Source: Pycnococcus provasolii
Taxonomy: Eukaryota; Chlorophyta; Pseudoscourfieldiophyceae; Pseudoscourfieldiales; Pycnococcaceae
NCBI GenBank assembly: GCA_938743325.2
Contig: OW568895.1
Location: forward strand, 250,501-314,500
Direction: 5' to 3'
Length of the DNA stretch: 64,000 nt
The translations under genes were made by a program, and so were the position numbers. Position 1 is the stretch's first letter, and the number at the start of each line of letters is the position of its first letter. Of this stretch, positions 19,511-29,078 are shown one piece after another. Under the pieces are notes generated by a model. The model searched no databases, was not told where the DNA came from, and worked only from the letters and a program-made list of their open reading frames with translations.

Positions 19511-20048
19511 GGCTCCCAAGCCCTCTGGGGCGAGCACGTTCGAGGTTGTGGTGGAGCAGAGAGGAGAGGAGAGGAGAGGGAGGAGGGGAGGGGAAGGGAA
19601 GGGAAGGAGGAAAGGGGGGGGCAACTCCAACAGGCGGCCACAGAGAGAGATCACGTCGGATCTCCGCAGATGGGGGGGCCGGGGGGGAGGGGGACCACGA
19701 GAACACCATAGCCCGGGGTCGGGGGGATACATCTTTGCATGCGGACTCGGAGTGCTTGTGAGTTGGGGGTTCGTGGTTCGCATTCGTGGTTGCAAAACTT
19801 CCCCGCCTTTCTTCTTTTCCCTGAGGTGTCGACGTGTCGCGAGGGGCCCTCCGTCCTTCTCTTTCCCCGAAAATATATCCTCGGCTCTTCTCCTTCTCTT
19901 CTTTTCCTTCCTTCTACGCCCACCGAACGACACCACGCAGTTCGTCCCGCCCCCTCCCATCGTTCCATCCACCCTGCGACGACTCGGAAGCAACCACTCT
20001 TCGCCTCACAATCGGAGGCTGCGGGTACGGCACACACACACTGCCAAC
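19511..20048. promoter_or_regulatory. Divergent promoter, PPR and J-protein genes
   Basis: 538 bases head to head. Plus 19555-19690 is G/A-rich (pyrimidine tract for the PPR gene); plus 19855-19925 and 19945-19980 are C/T-rich (tract for the J-protein gene). A GGGGATACATCTT word sits at 19723-19735. TTTCCCCGAAAATATATCC near 19860 could be an AT-rich core element. No ORF supported. Confidence 0.5.
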
Positions 20049-21407
20049 ATGACACACGCTCACACTCTTGCTTCTGGGCCTTCGCGTCTAAGCAAGGCCG
20101 GTCGCGCCGCAGTCTGTGTGCCGAACACGAATACCAAGCAACGCAAACACAGCACGGTTAGGGCACTCCTCAACCGACACTTCGCGCCGGAAAGGGACAC
20201 CAAGAGAAGAAGACAGCACGCGAGAAACCAAATCGGAGGAAGTGACGCACCCAGACTCGTAACACGTGCACACAGACGGCGATGCTCTTCCCTGCTCGTC
20301 GTTGTGCGATCGTCTGCGCAAGACTCGTCCTCATCCTTCCCTGCTGCACCGCCAAAGCCGAAAACGAGGAGGGAGTGGGCACTCGCTGTCCTACACCTCA
20401 AAGAAAGCGATCTCGTCGACGACGAAGATCAGGAGAACGACGCCGACGGTGCCAGCAAGCTCAGTCGTTCCGCGACGAGAAGGCTCAAGGCGGCATTTCA
20501 CAGACTCGTGCTGAAGTACCACCCCGACGTCGTCGGTGACGACGACGACGACGATGCCAAGGCCAGATTCAGGCAGGTGCAGAGTGCGTACGACTACCTT
20601 CTCGGGCGAGGTTCTTTGGACAGCAACTTCGACTGGGAGGAGGGAGACGAGCCGTGGCAAGGTGGTGGCGACCCGGCGTGGAGTGCGTTTGACTGGTACT
20701 GGAGCTACCGATTTCGCAAGGACTCCGTCAACAAACGAACCTCACAGGACAACCGAAGACGAGCGGAGGCTCAGGTGGCAAGTATGGCGGCACAGCAAGA
20801 GTCTCCTCTCAAGGCGCGTGCGGGTGCAGGTGGACGTAGAAAGAGACGCATCGTTCCTCTCTCTGATCAGCAGGAAGGTGTGGAACTTGGCAGCGCAGCC
20901 ACGAACGATGACGTGGAGGAGACTGCGGCAGCTTTTGTCGACGAAGTGAAAGCTCAGGCTGAGGGGTCTCGTCTACAACAGCAACAGGAGGAGCAGCAAG
21001 AAGTCTCATCCTCTGCTTCGGCTGAAAAGCAGGAGTCGCCACCTTCGACTTCGCGGTCACATCTGCAGGGTCAGCTTGACGGCTTGCGTCGTGCGAGCCG
21101 ACTCAAGGCTGGGCATCGTGAGGCTGAGGCAAGGCGCACGGCGAACACATCGGCAGCGACGTCTGCAGCGCCGAGTCGCGCTCTTCCGTCGATGACGCAC
21201 GACTCTCGCGCCAGGGAAGAGCGGTTCGTTCGCCTTGCAGTTCTCGCGTCTCAGTGGCGCGACAGTGTGGACTCTAGCTGGGATAGCTGGGACGAGATGG
21301 ACATCTCTGACGGAAGTGGCGCAAATCTGTCCGACGTGAACGACAGGCTGTCTCCTCGTGAGCTGCTGCAGGCAGCTGTGGAGGGTGCGGCGACAGGCGC
21401 GTGCTAA
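20049..21407 (+). CDS. Plastid-type J-domain (DnaJ) protein
   Basis: 452 residues. The first 100 residues are rich in Ser, Arg, Thr and Ala with few acidic residues and end in LLVVVRSSAQDSS, a typical green-algal chloroplast transit peptide. A J-domain follows at about 115-185: AVLHLKESDL, RRLKAAFHRLVLKYHPDVVG with the HPD tripeptide near 157-159, and FRQVQSAYDYLLGRG. It should stimulate a stromal Hsp70. There is an acidic poly-Asp insert right after HPD. Next come a Trp-rich PAWSAFDWYWSYRF segment, a long Gln/Glu/Ser-rich stretch and a conserved-looking tail with SQWRDSVDSSWDSWDEM. There is no Gly/Phe or Cys-rich zinc region, so it is a class III J-protein. Confidence 0.88.
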   Translation: MTHAHTLASGPSRLSKAGRAAVCVPNTNTKQRKHSTVRALLNRHFAPERDTKRRRQHARNQIGGSDAPRLVTRAHRRRCSSLLVVVRSSAQDSSSSFPAAPPKPKTRREWALAVLHLKESDLVDDEDQENDADGASKLSRSATRRLKAAFHRLVLKYHPDVVGDDDDDDAKARFRQVQSAYDYLLGRGSLDSNFDWEEGDEPWQGGGDPAWSAFDWYWSYRFRKDSVNKRTSQDNRRRAEAQVASMAAQQESPLKARAGAGGRRKRRIVPLSDQQEGVELGSAATNDDVEETAAAFVDEVKAQAEGSRLQQQQEEQQEVSSSASAEKQESPPSTSRSHLQGQLDGLRRASRLKAGHREAEARRTANTSAATSAAPSRALPSMTHDSRAREERFVRLAVLASQWRDSVDSSWDSWDEMDISDGSGANLSDVNDRLSPRELLQAAVEGAATGAC

Positions 21408-21568
21408 CCTTGCAAATGCAAACTTCGTAACGACTTGAATATTTATATTTTTTTTTTCGAAGAAAAAAAACAACACTACAAGGTTTTTTGTAAAGATTTT
21501 TGTTTGTGTTTTCTGTCGGTTCGTTGTTGTTGTCGTCTGTCAACTACCGCGACGTATTTGTACCTATG

Positions 21569-22003
21569 CTACCCAGAGATCCCCTGGTAGTTCCAAAGTT
21601 TTGCAATGGCTCGCGTGAAGAAGTTGCTGTTTGGTGGCGGACTCGTCTCAGACGGCTCACCCCAGTTGACTGGACACGCGATAGCCTGGTAGAGGTGCCT
21701 CACCATGCCAGTTTGCTGCTCTGTCGTTTCCGTTTGGCCCGCCGCCACATCTGGAAACGCGACGGCGTTCGTGGGGTTGGAGTTCCGAGAAGTCGACACG
21801 TGCGGGTGCTGCGAACTTTCGTCTCTGAAAGCAGACGTCGACGCGCATTTTCTTCTCCTCTCCGCGTGTGAGAAGGAGGCGAGCGAGCGCTTCGCGTAGT
21901 TTCCCGCTCGTTGCGGTGTGCGTATCGTCACGCGTGCGGTTCGCCCGTTCGCTGCGTGTGTTTTGTGCGTGCGTGCACAGTGTCGCGTGTTCGCTGAGGT
22001 CAT
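21569..22003 (-). CDS. Small protein with putative transit peptide, unknown
   Basis: 144 residues, ATG start. The first 60 residues are Arg/Thr/Ser/Ala-rich without a hydrophobic run (ARVTIRTPQRAGNYAKRSLA), like a plastid or mitochondrial presequence. The C-terminal part (MVRHLYQAIACPVNWGEPSE, then FFTRAIAKLWNYQGISG) looks like a short folded or helical mature region. Upstream on its coding strand is a repeated GGTCCCCCT tract (22050-22110 on plus), matching the promoter style of the other genes, which supports it as real. It converges on the J-protein gene and is head to head with the ABC transporter. No family recognised. Confidence 0.55.
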   Translation of the reverse strand: MTSANTRHCARTHKTHAANGRTARVTIRTPQRAGNYAKRSLASFSHAERRRKCASTSAFRDESSQHPHVSTSRNSNPTNAVAFPDVAAGQTETTEQQTGMVRHLYQAIACPVNWGEPSETSPPPNSNFFTRAIAKLWNYQGISG

Positions 22004-22307
22004 GGTGAAGTAGTTGTGAGTGGCGTGGAGTGAGCGTGCCCTTTTGTGGAGTCGGGGGGACCAGGGGGACCAGGGGGACAGGGACAGGGTTGGGAAAGGA
22101 AAGGGGACTTAGGGAAAAGGCGTGCTGTCGTGGCACCCCCTCCCCGACCACGCGCAGCCAAGGCATTGGACTACACAACAACCGACTTCGGATGGGGGCG
22201 AGATCCTCGGACAAGGCGGAGGAGGAGTCTCTCCCCTCTCGGACGGGGATACCGCTTCGAAGCCAAGATCTGTCAATCGAATGGGGATCCTAGGTTGATC
22301 TGTACAG
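22004..22307. promoter_or_regulatory. Divergent promoter with GGGGATACCGCTTCGA site
   Basis: 304 bases. G-rich repeats GGGGGACCA at 22057-22085 serve the leftward gene; CCCCCTCCCC and CTCTCCCCTCTC serve the rightward ABC gene. GGGGATACCGCTTCGA at 22245-22260 is one mismatch from a tandem word at 53856-53895. Confidence 0.45.
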
Positions 22308-24440
22308 ATGTTCTTGCCCCACCTAACGTTGACGATTATTCGGGTTTACCTCACCGGGCACTTTGGGTCCGACGAGCAATCACTCGGGCACTGGATGTAC
22401 CACGCCCATGTCGTGGCGCCGCACAACAACTGCCCAAGGCCGTGTCGTCGCATCGCATCCTCGCACCCGCCGAGGAGGAAAGGGCGCCGTGCCGTGTGCA
22501 TCGACACGCGAAACGACTTGATACAACCACGAACCACAAACAACAACAGGTCACGCGCACTATGCCGCTCTTCCACGGCGACGGAGTCAACAGCCACATC
22601 AACAGAAGCTCTTGCAGTACCTGCTCATAGCAACGGGAACAGCGTCTCGTCCGAGCAGCAGCCGCCGCCCCTTGCCACCCTGTTGCGATACGCACCAGTC
22701 ACACCCGTCGTTCTCGGATATGCGGCATTCGCGGGTGCGACGACGGCACTCGTGCTCGCCATACCAAGGCTGGGACAACTCACAGCGTTGGTAGCTGCCG
22801 GCGATTCGCAGGCTCTTCTCGCGTTCGCGTGGCCAACGCTTGCACTGTTCGTTGCGCGCGCGGCACTCACGTGGGCATCTGACGCGTTCTTGTGGCACGC
22901 AGCCGCGGCGGCTGCGCACAGGTGCCGCGTTGATGCGTTTCGGTGGGCGTTGCACGCGTCGGAGTCGGACCTCGACGCGCTCGATAAGTGGGATAATGGC
23001 GTGGATGGTGGCGACAGTCGCGTGTCGGACAGCAATATGAGCAGAATGACAACGAGTGAGCAGCAGCAGCTTGGTGGTGCCGCAGCTGTATCCGCAAGAC
23101 TTGGCGCGGACGGCGCGGCGCGGCTAGGGCATGGCGCGCTCTCCGCGGAGGCGAGTCTCGTGAGCCTTCTGCGCGCTCTCGTGCCAGGAGTCATACAGGC
23201 GGCTGCCGTCGTCGTGATGATGGTGCGAACAAGCGTGCCCCTCTCCGTGTTCGCGCTCGTAGCCGTGCCCGCGATGGCTGCTGCCGTCGCAGGCGCGGGC
23301 GCGGGTGTGCGCTACCTCGCCGCGCGCGCCGCGCGAGACCATGTTGCCGTTGCGGCGCGGTGCGCGGAAGTGCTCGCGTCATCGGAACTCGTCAAGCTGT
23401 ACGGCGCGGCGGCGCATGAGACGCAGGTGCTAGGCGCACGGTCTGCACAATGGTTGGTATCTGAGACGAGGCATCGCGTGGCATCCACGGCGGTTCCTAT
23501 GGCAATCACCTTTACGTACGCGGCGAGTATCGTCGCTCTGCTCGCAGGCGGCTGCCACCTCGTGGGCGCGGGTGCAATCACGGGCGCGCAGTTTGCAAGC
23601 TTCGTCGCGGCGGCGGCACTTCTCGTCGAGCCCGTGCAAGCTGCCAGTGACGCTTACAACTCTTTGCAGGCTCAAGCGTACGATGTCAGGAGATTCGTGG
23701 GCACATTTGTCGTCGCCCAAGGGAACGGCGGCGACTACGCGAGAAGAATCGAGTCGACGGCGAATCTACCCCAAAATGCGCTTCTGGCTTGCGCGGACGT
23801 GTCATACACGTACGGCAACTCTGACAGAGTGGCACTGAAGGGCATATCTCTTGCAGTTCCACCCGGCCGCGTCGTTGCACTTGTCGGCGCGTCCGGCTGC
23901 GGCAAGAGCACGCTCCTTCGCATTCTCGCGGGAGCGCTCGATGCATCGAGCGGGGCTGTTCATGCTGCGCCGGATACAAGCGTGATCCTTTGCCCCCAGG
24001 ATGCACCTGTGCTGAGCGGGAGCGTGGTTTCCAACGTGGCGTATCCTCCGCGCGAGGGGAGCGATGAGATGGTGTCTGCACGCGCCGCCGCATCGGCGTG
24101 CGCGTGCGCGACGGCGCTGGAGACAGACCTGGCGCTCGGCTGGAACACAGAGGTGGGCGAGCGAGGCGGTGCGCTGTCAGGAGGTCAACGCCAGCGCGTC
24201 AGCCTTAGCCGCGCAGTCCACGCGTGCCAAAGCGCGCGTCGCGCGGTACTCTTGCTGGACGAGCCTGTGAGCGCGCTCGACGCACCGAGCGCCTTGGCGG
24301 CGATGCGTTCGTTGAAGGCGTGGGTATCGGCGGATGCGGAGAACCGCGCGGTGGTATTCGTGACGCACGACCCGTCTCTTGTGGAGTCTGCGCGCGGTAT
24401 CTGCGACGCGTGCTTGGATCTCAGCAGCACCGGCGTGTAA
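22308..24440 (+). CDS. ABC half-transporter, exporter type (ABCB-like)
   Basis: 710 residues from the first ATG (681 if the ATG at 22395 is used, which gives a more typical transit peptide: Arg/Ser/Thr-rich to about residue 100). An Ala/Val-rich membrane domain spans about 120-470 with five to six hydrophobic segments, then one nucleotide-binding domain: Walker A GASGCGKST near 527, signature LSGGQRQRVSLSRAV near 622, Walker B VLLLDEP near 646 and the H-loop VFVTHDP. The Q-loop appears as CPQDAPVLSGS. It probably dimerises in a plastid or mitochondrial membrane; substrate unknown. The membrane domain is unusually Ala-rich and carries a hydrophilic Ser/Asp/Gln insert at about 225-255. Confidence 0.88.
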   Translation: MFLPHLTLTIIRVYLTGHFGSDEQSLGHWMYHAHVVAPHNNCPRPCRRIASSHPPRRKGRRAVCIDTRNDLIQPRTTNNNRSRALCRSSTATESTATSTEALAVPAHSNGNSVSSEQQPPPLATLLRYAPVTPVVLGYAAFAGATTALVLAIPRLGQLTALVAAGDSQALLAFAWPTLALFVARAALTWASDAFLWHAAAAAAHRCRVDAFRWALHASESDLDALDKWDNGVDGGDSRVSDSNMSRMTTSEQQQLGGAAAVSARLGADGAARLGHGALSAEASLVSLLRALVPGVIQAAAVVVMMVRTSVPLSVFALVAVPAMAAAVAGAGAGVRYLAARAARDHVAVAARCAEVLASSELVKLYGAAAHETQVLGARSAQWLVSETRHRVASTAVPMAITFTYAASIVALLAGGCHLVGAGAITGAQFASFVAAAALLVEPVQAASDAYNSLQAQAYDVRRFVGTFVVAQGNGGDYARRIESTANLPQNALLACADVSYTYGNSDRVALKGISLAVPPGRVVALVGASGCGKSTLLRILAGALDASSGAVHAAPDTSVILCPQDAPVLSGSVVSNVAYPPREGSDEMVSARAAASACACATALETDLALGWNTEVGERGGALSGGQRQRVSLSRAVHACQSARRAVLLLDEPVSALDAPSALAAMRSLKAWVSADAENRAVVFVTHDPSLVESARGICDACLDLSSTGV

Positions 24441-24607
24441 TTTACTAGACTTGTACTGTACTTTCTCAATGCCAGCCTGTTCTTGTTCTATTTCGGGTTT
24501 GTGCATTGGTCGGGCACGGAAACCCCATTCTGACGCCGGTCGCTTGGTTGCCGTTGTCGACTGTCGTGCCCCTTACCCTATCTCCATCCCGATCGACCTG
24601 ATTTATC

Positions 24608-24662
24608 TTTTTCCCCCTCCTTTCCCTTCCCTTCCCCTCCCCTCCTCCCTCCCCCTCCGACG
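24608..24662 (+). promoter_or_regulatory. Pyrimidine tract upstream of the H-protein gene
   Basis: Almost pure C/T (TTTTTCCCCCTCCTTTCCC, then repeated CTTCCC and CCTCC units) ending 21 bases before the ATG at 24684. Confidence 0.55.
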
Positions 24663-24683
24663 ACGCCATCCTGCACAGCCACC

Positions 24684-25371
24684 ATGGCCCTCGCCTCCGC
24701 CTGCTCCTTCCTCGCGCGCAACTCGCTCAACGGGGCGCTCTCCTTCTCAAGCGTATCAGCCAGGTCCGCGTCGCCCGCCGTGATCGGAAACGCCTTCTCG
24801 CGGGTAAGTGCAATCCTCTTCCTTGTCTTAGCTTTCGTGATCTGTCTGCGTTGACGACTTGGGGATATGGGTTCTTGTTTGTTTGCTCCTACTCCTTGTG
24901 CCTCGTACGGCTACGTTTCTGTATTGTTTGGCTCACACGCACACCCTTTGTTGATATAATGAAAAAAATTCACGCATCTAGGCATACGCTAAGGTTGTGG
25001 ACGGACTCAAGTACTACGAGGAGCACGAGTGGATTAAGATGGACGGAAACGTCGCGACAATGGGCATCACCGACCACGCGCAGGAGGCGCTTGGGGACAT
25101 CGTCTTCGTCGACCTGCCGGAGGTGGGATCGACCATCGAGGCTAAGGAGAGCATTGGCGCCGTTGAGTCCGTCAAGGCGGCGAGCGACATCTACACACCC
25201 GTCAGCGGCACGGTTCTGGAGGTGAACAGCGCGCTCGCGGACGAACCGGGAACGGTGAACTCCGATGCGTACGGAAACGGCTGGATGATCAAGCTTGATC
25301 TCACCAAGCCGGCTGAGCTCGACAGCCTCATGGATGCCGCGGCGTACGAGAAGTTTTGCGAGTCAAGCTAG
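24684..25371 (+). CDS. GCSH: Glycine cleavage system H protein (two exons)
   Basis: 169 residues from exons 24684-24803 and 24982-25371; intron 24804-24981 (GTAAGT...CTAG, 178 bases, phase 0). Exon 1 is a 40-residue presequence (MALASACSFLARNSLNGALS) for mitochondrial import. Exon 2 is the lipoyl domain: YYEEHEWIKMDGNVATMGIT, ALGDIVFVDLPEVGS, then GAVESVKAASDIYTPVSG with the lipoylated lysine at residue 105. H protein shuttles the aminomethyl group of glycine between the P, T and L proteins, essential for photorespiration and one-carbon supply. Length and C-terminus (GNGWMIKL) are standard. The start sits in CACCATGG directly after a pyrimidine tract. Confidence 0.97.
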
Positions 25372-25464
25372 AAACTACGAAATCCCTTCACCACCCGTTA
25401 GCTTATTGTGAGCTAAAGTAAATAAAGAGGTAAAAAAGTGGGTTACCCGTTTAGATACGTTTGA

Positions 25465-27666
25465 TCATAGCGGCACCTTCGATTCCGTCACTCCGCCATT
25501 TGCAAACAGCTCTTGCGCGCGTCCTTCAAGTACGTTGCGCTGCTGCTCCTTGTTCATCCCGCCACCACTTCCCGCCACCTCGTACAAGCGCATACGCTCC
25601 AGGTAGCGGCGCGTCTGCAGCTCTCGGCTTGCCAAGCGACTCTCGTCCAACGCACGCGCCTTCTTCTCGTCCGCCGCCTTACGAGCTTCCTCATACGCCA
25701 TCTTCGCCGCGTGGCGTTGCACGAGCACAGCCTCGCGATTCGCGCGGGCACGTTCACGCACCTCAGCCTGGCTGTCTGCAAGGCAGTCTCCGAACGTGCG
25801 ACCCCTCACCATCGGGGAGCTTTGCGTGGCCACAGGCTGGACCATGTGCTTGGTGTCGTATTCGAACGGCGTGCTCGCGAATCTACCATGGCGCGCCACT
25901 CCCGTCGATCTGCGGCTGTATGCAGAAACCACCGAGTCGCGGCTGCTCGGACGCAACTGGTGGCCGCCGACGGGGATGGGAGACGCGCCGAAGAGCTGGC
26001 GCTTGTCCACGCCGCCGCCAACGCCCTCACCTGCTGGATCATCGAGCCATAGAGGCGCACTAGCCGCTCCCCCCCTCGAGTCAATCGGCGCTCCGCCACG
26101 CTCGACGACGAAGCTGCAGAAGTCCTTGAAATGCATCTCCTTCGCAACACCTCTGGGGTTCGCGGCACGCAGGATTGCCGTGACCGAATCCATGCCAATG
26201 TCCATGCCCATGTCTTGGAAGCCGCGGTGAAGCTCTTCAGCGCTCAGGTGCCCGTCGCCATTCGCGTCGTACCTACGGAACACACCCGCGATGTTCTTGC
26301 TCCTCTGGCTAAGCTTCTCGCGCAGGAAAGCGACGTCCTTCGCCACGCTTGCTGGCGTCGACGCGCGCTGAGCCGCGTTGATTCGAGCAACCTCGCCATC
26401 GCCGCTCGTTCGGCGCTCGCCATGGCTGCTTGATCCCGCCGCTTGCGACAGGGGTGTCAGCGGAGGTGGCGTGGCCGGGGCGGATTCGTGGGCAGCCACT
26501 TTCCGCCCAACCGTGGGCTTGTCTCCGTTGAATTCGTTGACGAACTCCTCGTAGTCGATGGTGCCACTGCCGTCGTCGTCAACAGAATGGAATATTCTCT
26601 GCAGCTGCTTCGTGGGAATGCCCATACCCAGCTTGCGCATGCACTTCACGAACTCGTTTATGTCAATCGACCCGCTACGGTCGTCGTCAGCCTTGCGAAA
26701 AGCTTGCCGAATGTTGCTGTCGTTTTGCCGAAATTTGTCGCTTATGAGCATCGTCGCGCGACGGTCTGCAAAAGCCTCTTCGAGCGAACCAGGCTCGAAT
26801 GGCTCCTCCTCCTTCTCCGCACCCGCGAGCGGTACGTCGAAGCTTTGAAACTCACTTTTGATGGGAACCCACGGCGCGCCTGTTCGCACGTTGTCCTTGA
26901 CGACCTTCTCTGGCTTACCCTTGTAGTGATCGCCATCGAGCGGAGCGAAGTTGTCAAAATATTCCATGAATTCTTCATACCTGTGAAAGTGCAAGGGTCA
27001 TGGTGTGCATTTATGTTTCATGTGTGTGCGCGTAGTGTGGTGTGTGGTGCAAGGAGGGCGCTGTTAAGGTTATGTTCAAATGCAATATTCACCTGTCGCG
27101 GGTCCCTTATCCCGCGCAGGAATTCAGGAAAGAGTGACTTACGTTGTGCTGCCATCACCGTCCGGGTCGATTCTGGACATGAGAAGTTCAAATTGCCGGT
27201 CATTCAAGCCGAAGTTGAATATGTCCAGCCCCGTCTTGAGCTCGTCGTAGCTGAGCTCACCACTCCCGTCCGTGTCCAGTTTGCGGAACGTCTCTCGCAA
27301 GCGGCCAAGAGAGCTGCCATACCGGTAAAACTTCTCGCCCACATTCTTGAGCACGGCATTGTCATCGCGCTGCTGCAACGTTTGGCGTTTCGGCTTGCTC
27401 GCACCAGCTCGTGGAGGCGCACCAGCTCGTGGAGGCGCACCAGCTCGTGGAGGCGCACCAGCTCGTGGAGGCTTCCCCGCTCCGGCGTCGCTGTTCCTGC
27501 TGCTGTTGAGCGCCGAGGCTGGCGTGAGCGGAGGCGCCTGCCTGAGCGGGTTGTCCTTCTTGCTCGCGCTCGTTGCTGCGGCCGCGGCCTGCGTTCTGTT
27601 GCTGGAGCCGCTCGAGTGCACGTTCCTGCTTCGCGACCTCGTCGTCGAGGCTGGCGTGTCGGCCAT
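25465..27666 (-). CDS. Multi-EF-hand calcium-binding protein (two exons)
   Basis: 679 residues from exon 1 (27143-27666) and exon 2 (25465-26980); intron 26981-27142 (GTAAGT...ACAG, 162 bases) splits a codon inside the second EF-hand, and joining restores DPDGDGSTTYEEF exactly. Calcium loops: DTDGSGELSYDE (131-142), DPDGDGSTTYEE (167-178), DDDRSGSIDINE (about 273-284), DDDGSGTIDYEE (309-320), DANGDGHLSAEE (413-424), and a sixth degenerate hand (NPRGVAKEMHFKDF). A Pro/Arg/Ala/Gly tandem repeat precedes the first hand; the C-terminus is a charged coiled coil ending in a Lys/Glu-rich tail. Probably a cytoskeletal or flagellar/ciliary calcium sensor, but that is inference. It is head to head with the poly(A) polymerase gene. 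Confidence 0.88.
27401..27472 (-). repeat. 18-base tandem repeat, four perfect copies
   Basis: GCACCAGCTCGTGGAGGC repeated four times in exon 1 of the EF-hand gene, encoding (PPRAGA)n on the minus strand. Perfect identity suggests recent expansion and likely length variation between strains. Confidence 0.9.
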
Positions 27667-27995
27667 GGCTGCGTTTGTGCGCCCTAAGCTTAAGGGGGTC
27701 CGGTGGTCGGGTGGTCGGGCGTTGACCTGGATGGACTCGTCGGGTTTTGCGATCGGGCTGACTGTCGGGTCGGCGGGCACGGTCGGGACCTGGTCGGGAC
27801 GAACAGTCAGTCCATCGGGCGCACGATCAGCCAGCAACGCGCCAATTCGCCGAGAAGAAAAGGCCTCTCAAGAGTCCCGTGCTTCTCCCAAGGCAAACCC
27901 CCGTGACAACATCATGGGAAACCAGAAGGGAAACCCCATCTCATCCCACCTACAACACAACCCATCCACCTCTCCCACACCGCAATTCTCAGACG
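27667..27995. promoter_or_regulatory. Divergent promoter, EF-hand and Trf4 genes
   Basis: 329 bases. Contains repeated GTCGGG/GGTCGG words at 27700-27800 and a C/T/A-rich stretch (CCACCTCTCCCACACCG) immediately before the Trf4 start. Near 27890 the minus strand reads GGGGGTTTGCCTTGGGAG, loosely like the GGGG-box words at other promoters. No ORF supported. Confidence 0.4.
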
Positions 27996-29020
27996 ATGCC
28001 GCGTCGCGACAAGAAGAACACCTGGGTGAGGTCTGTGAACGGTGCTGGTGGCGGTGGTGGAGGAAGCGAACACGCAGCTCCCGCTCACAACAGGGGGGGA
28101 GGTGCGCGTGTGCAGCCTCAGAATACGAATGTGACAAAGACAAGAACAGACTTCAACAAGAATTTTGAAGTCTCCGCTGGTGCAGGCGCGTCCTCGTACA
28201 GCAGAGTTGGGAAACACACGCTCGTGCGAAAGCCGCAGAGTATGACGTGGCATCGCGAGGCAGTCGCAAAAAAGCGAGCTGTTCCTGAAACGACGGCGGC
28301 AGCAGCAGCAGAGGCAGTGGCGCAGATGAGTAAGTTTCGACGCACCGATGCGGGCACTGACAACACCACCTTCTTCAGTGGAGAGGTGGATACCGACTCG
28401 GACGCAGACGAACCGCCACCACCACTGCCACTGACATCGTCACCACTACAACAGTCCCCGTCGTGGGGCGAAGTCATCGACGCGTGTGAGCAGGAGGCTG
28501 ATGCGGAACGACGGCGTATGGAACGGGTCGTCGAGTCGAGCTCGTCTACTGGCGGGAACAGCGCACTCAATAACCTTCACCAAGAGGTGGCTCACTTCGT
28601 CAAGGCGAATCTTCCAACACGCGCTGAGCTTGTGAGAATCGGCCACTCGCTGTCGGCGCTCGAACGCGTTGTACAGGAGCTCTTAGGAAGCCACGCGGTG
28701 GTGACCGTATTTGGAAGCCGCGCAACCTGCCTAAGCTTGCGCGCAGGTGACACGGAGGCAACGACTGAAAATGCCCAACTTGATCAGACACGTGACCAAG
28801 GCACCGTGGAAGAGCAGGTGCGCAGAGAGATGGCTCAGCTCGTATTGATGCAGAAGGATTCGGTCGCGGGAATCGTGGGCAAAACGAGCGTGCAACCAAA
28901 ACGACATGAGCTCGTTGACTTGTGGGGTCTCACTGATGAAAGTGATACAGACGATGGACATGGAATTGACGACGTTGACGACGACGACTACGACGTTGAC
29001 GACGACGACGACGACGACGT

Positions 29021-29078
<58 letters not shown>

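Noticed and set aside
19511-19993. Upstream extension of the PPR protein
   Set aside because: Begins at a non-ATG codon and is made of translated promoter tract (Pro/Leu/Ser runs).
27401-27472. CRISPR-like array
   Set aside because: Direct repeats have no spacers and encode an in-frame peptide repeat; the genome is eukaryotic.
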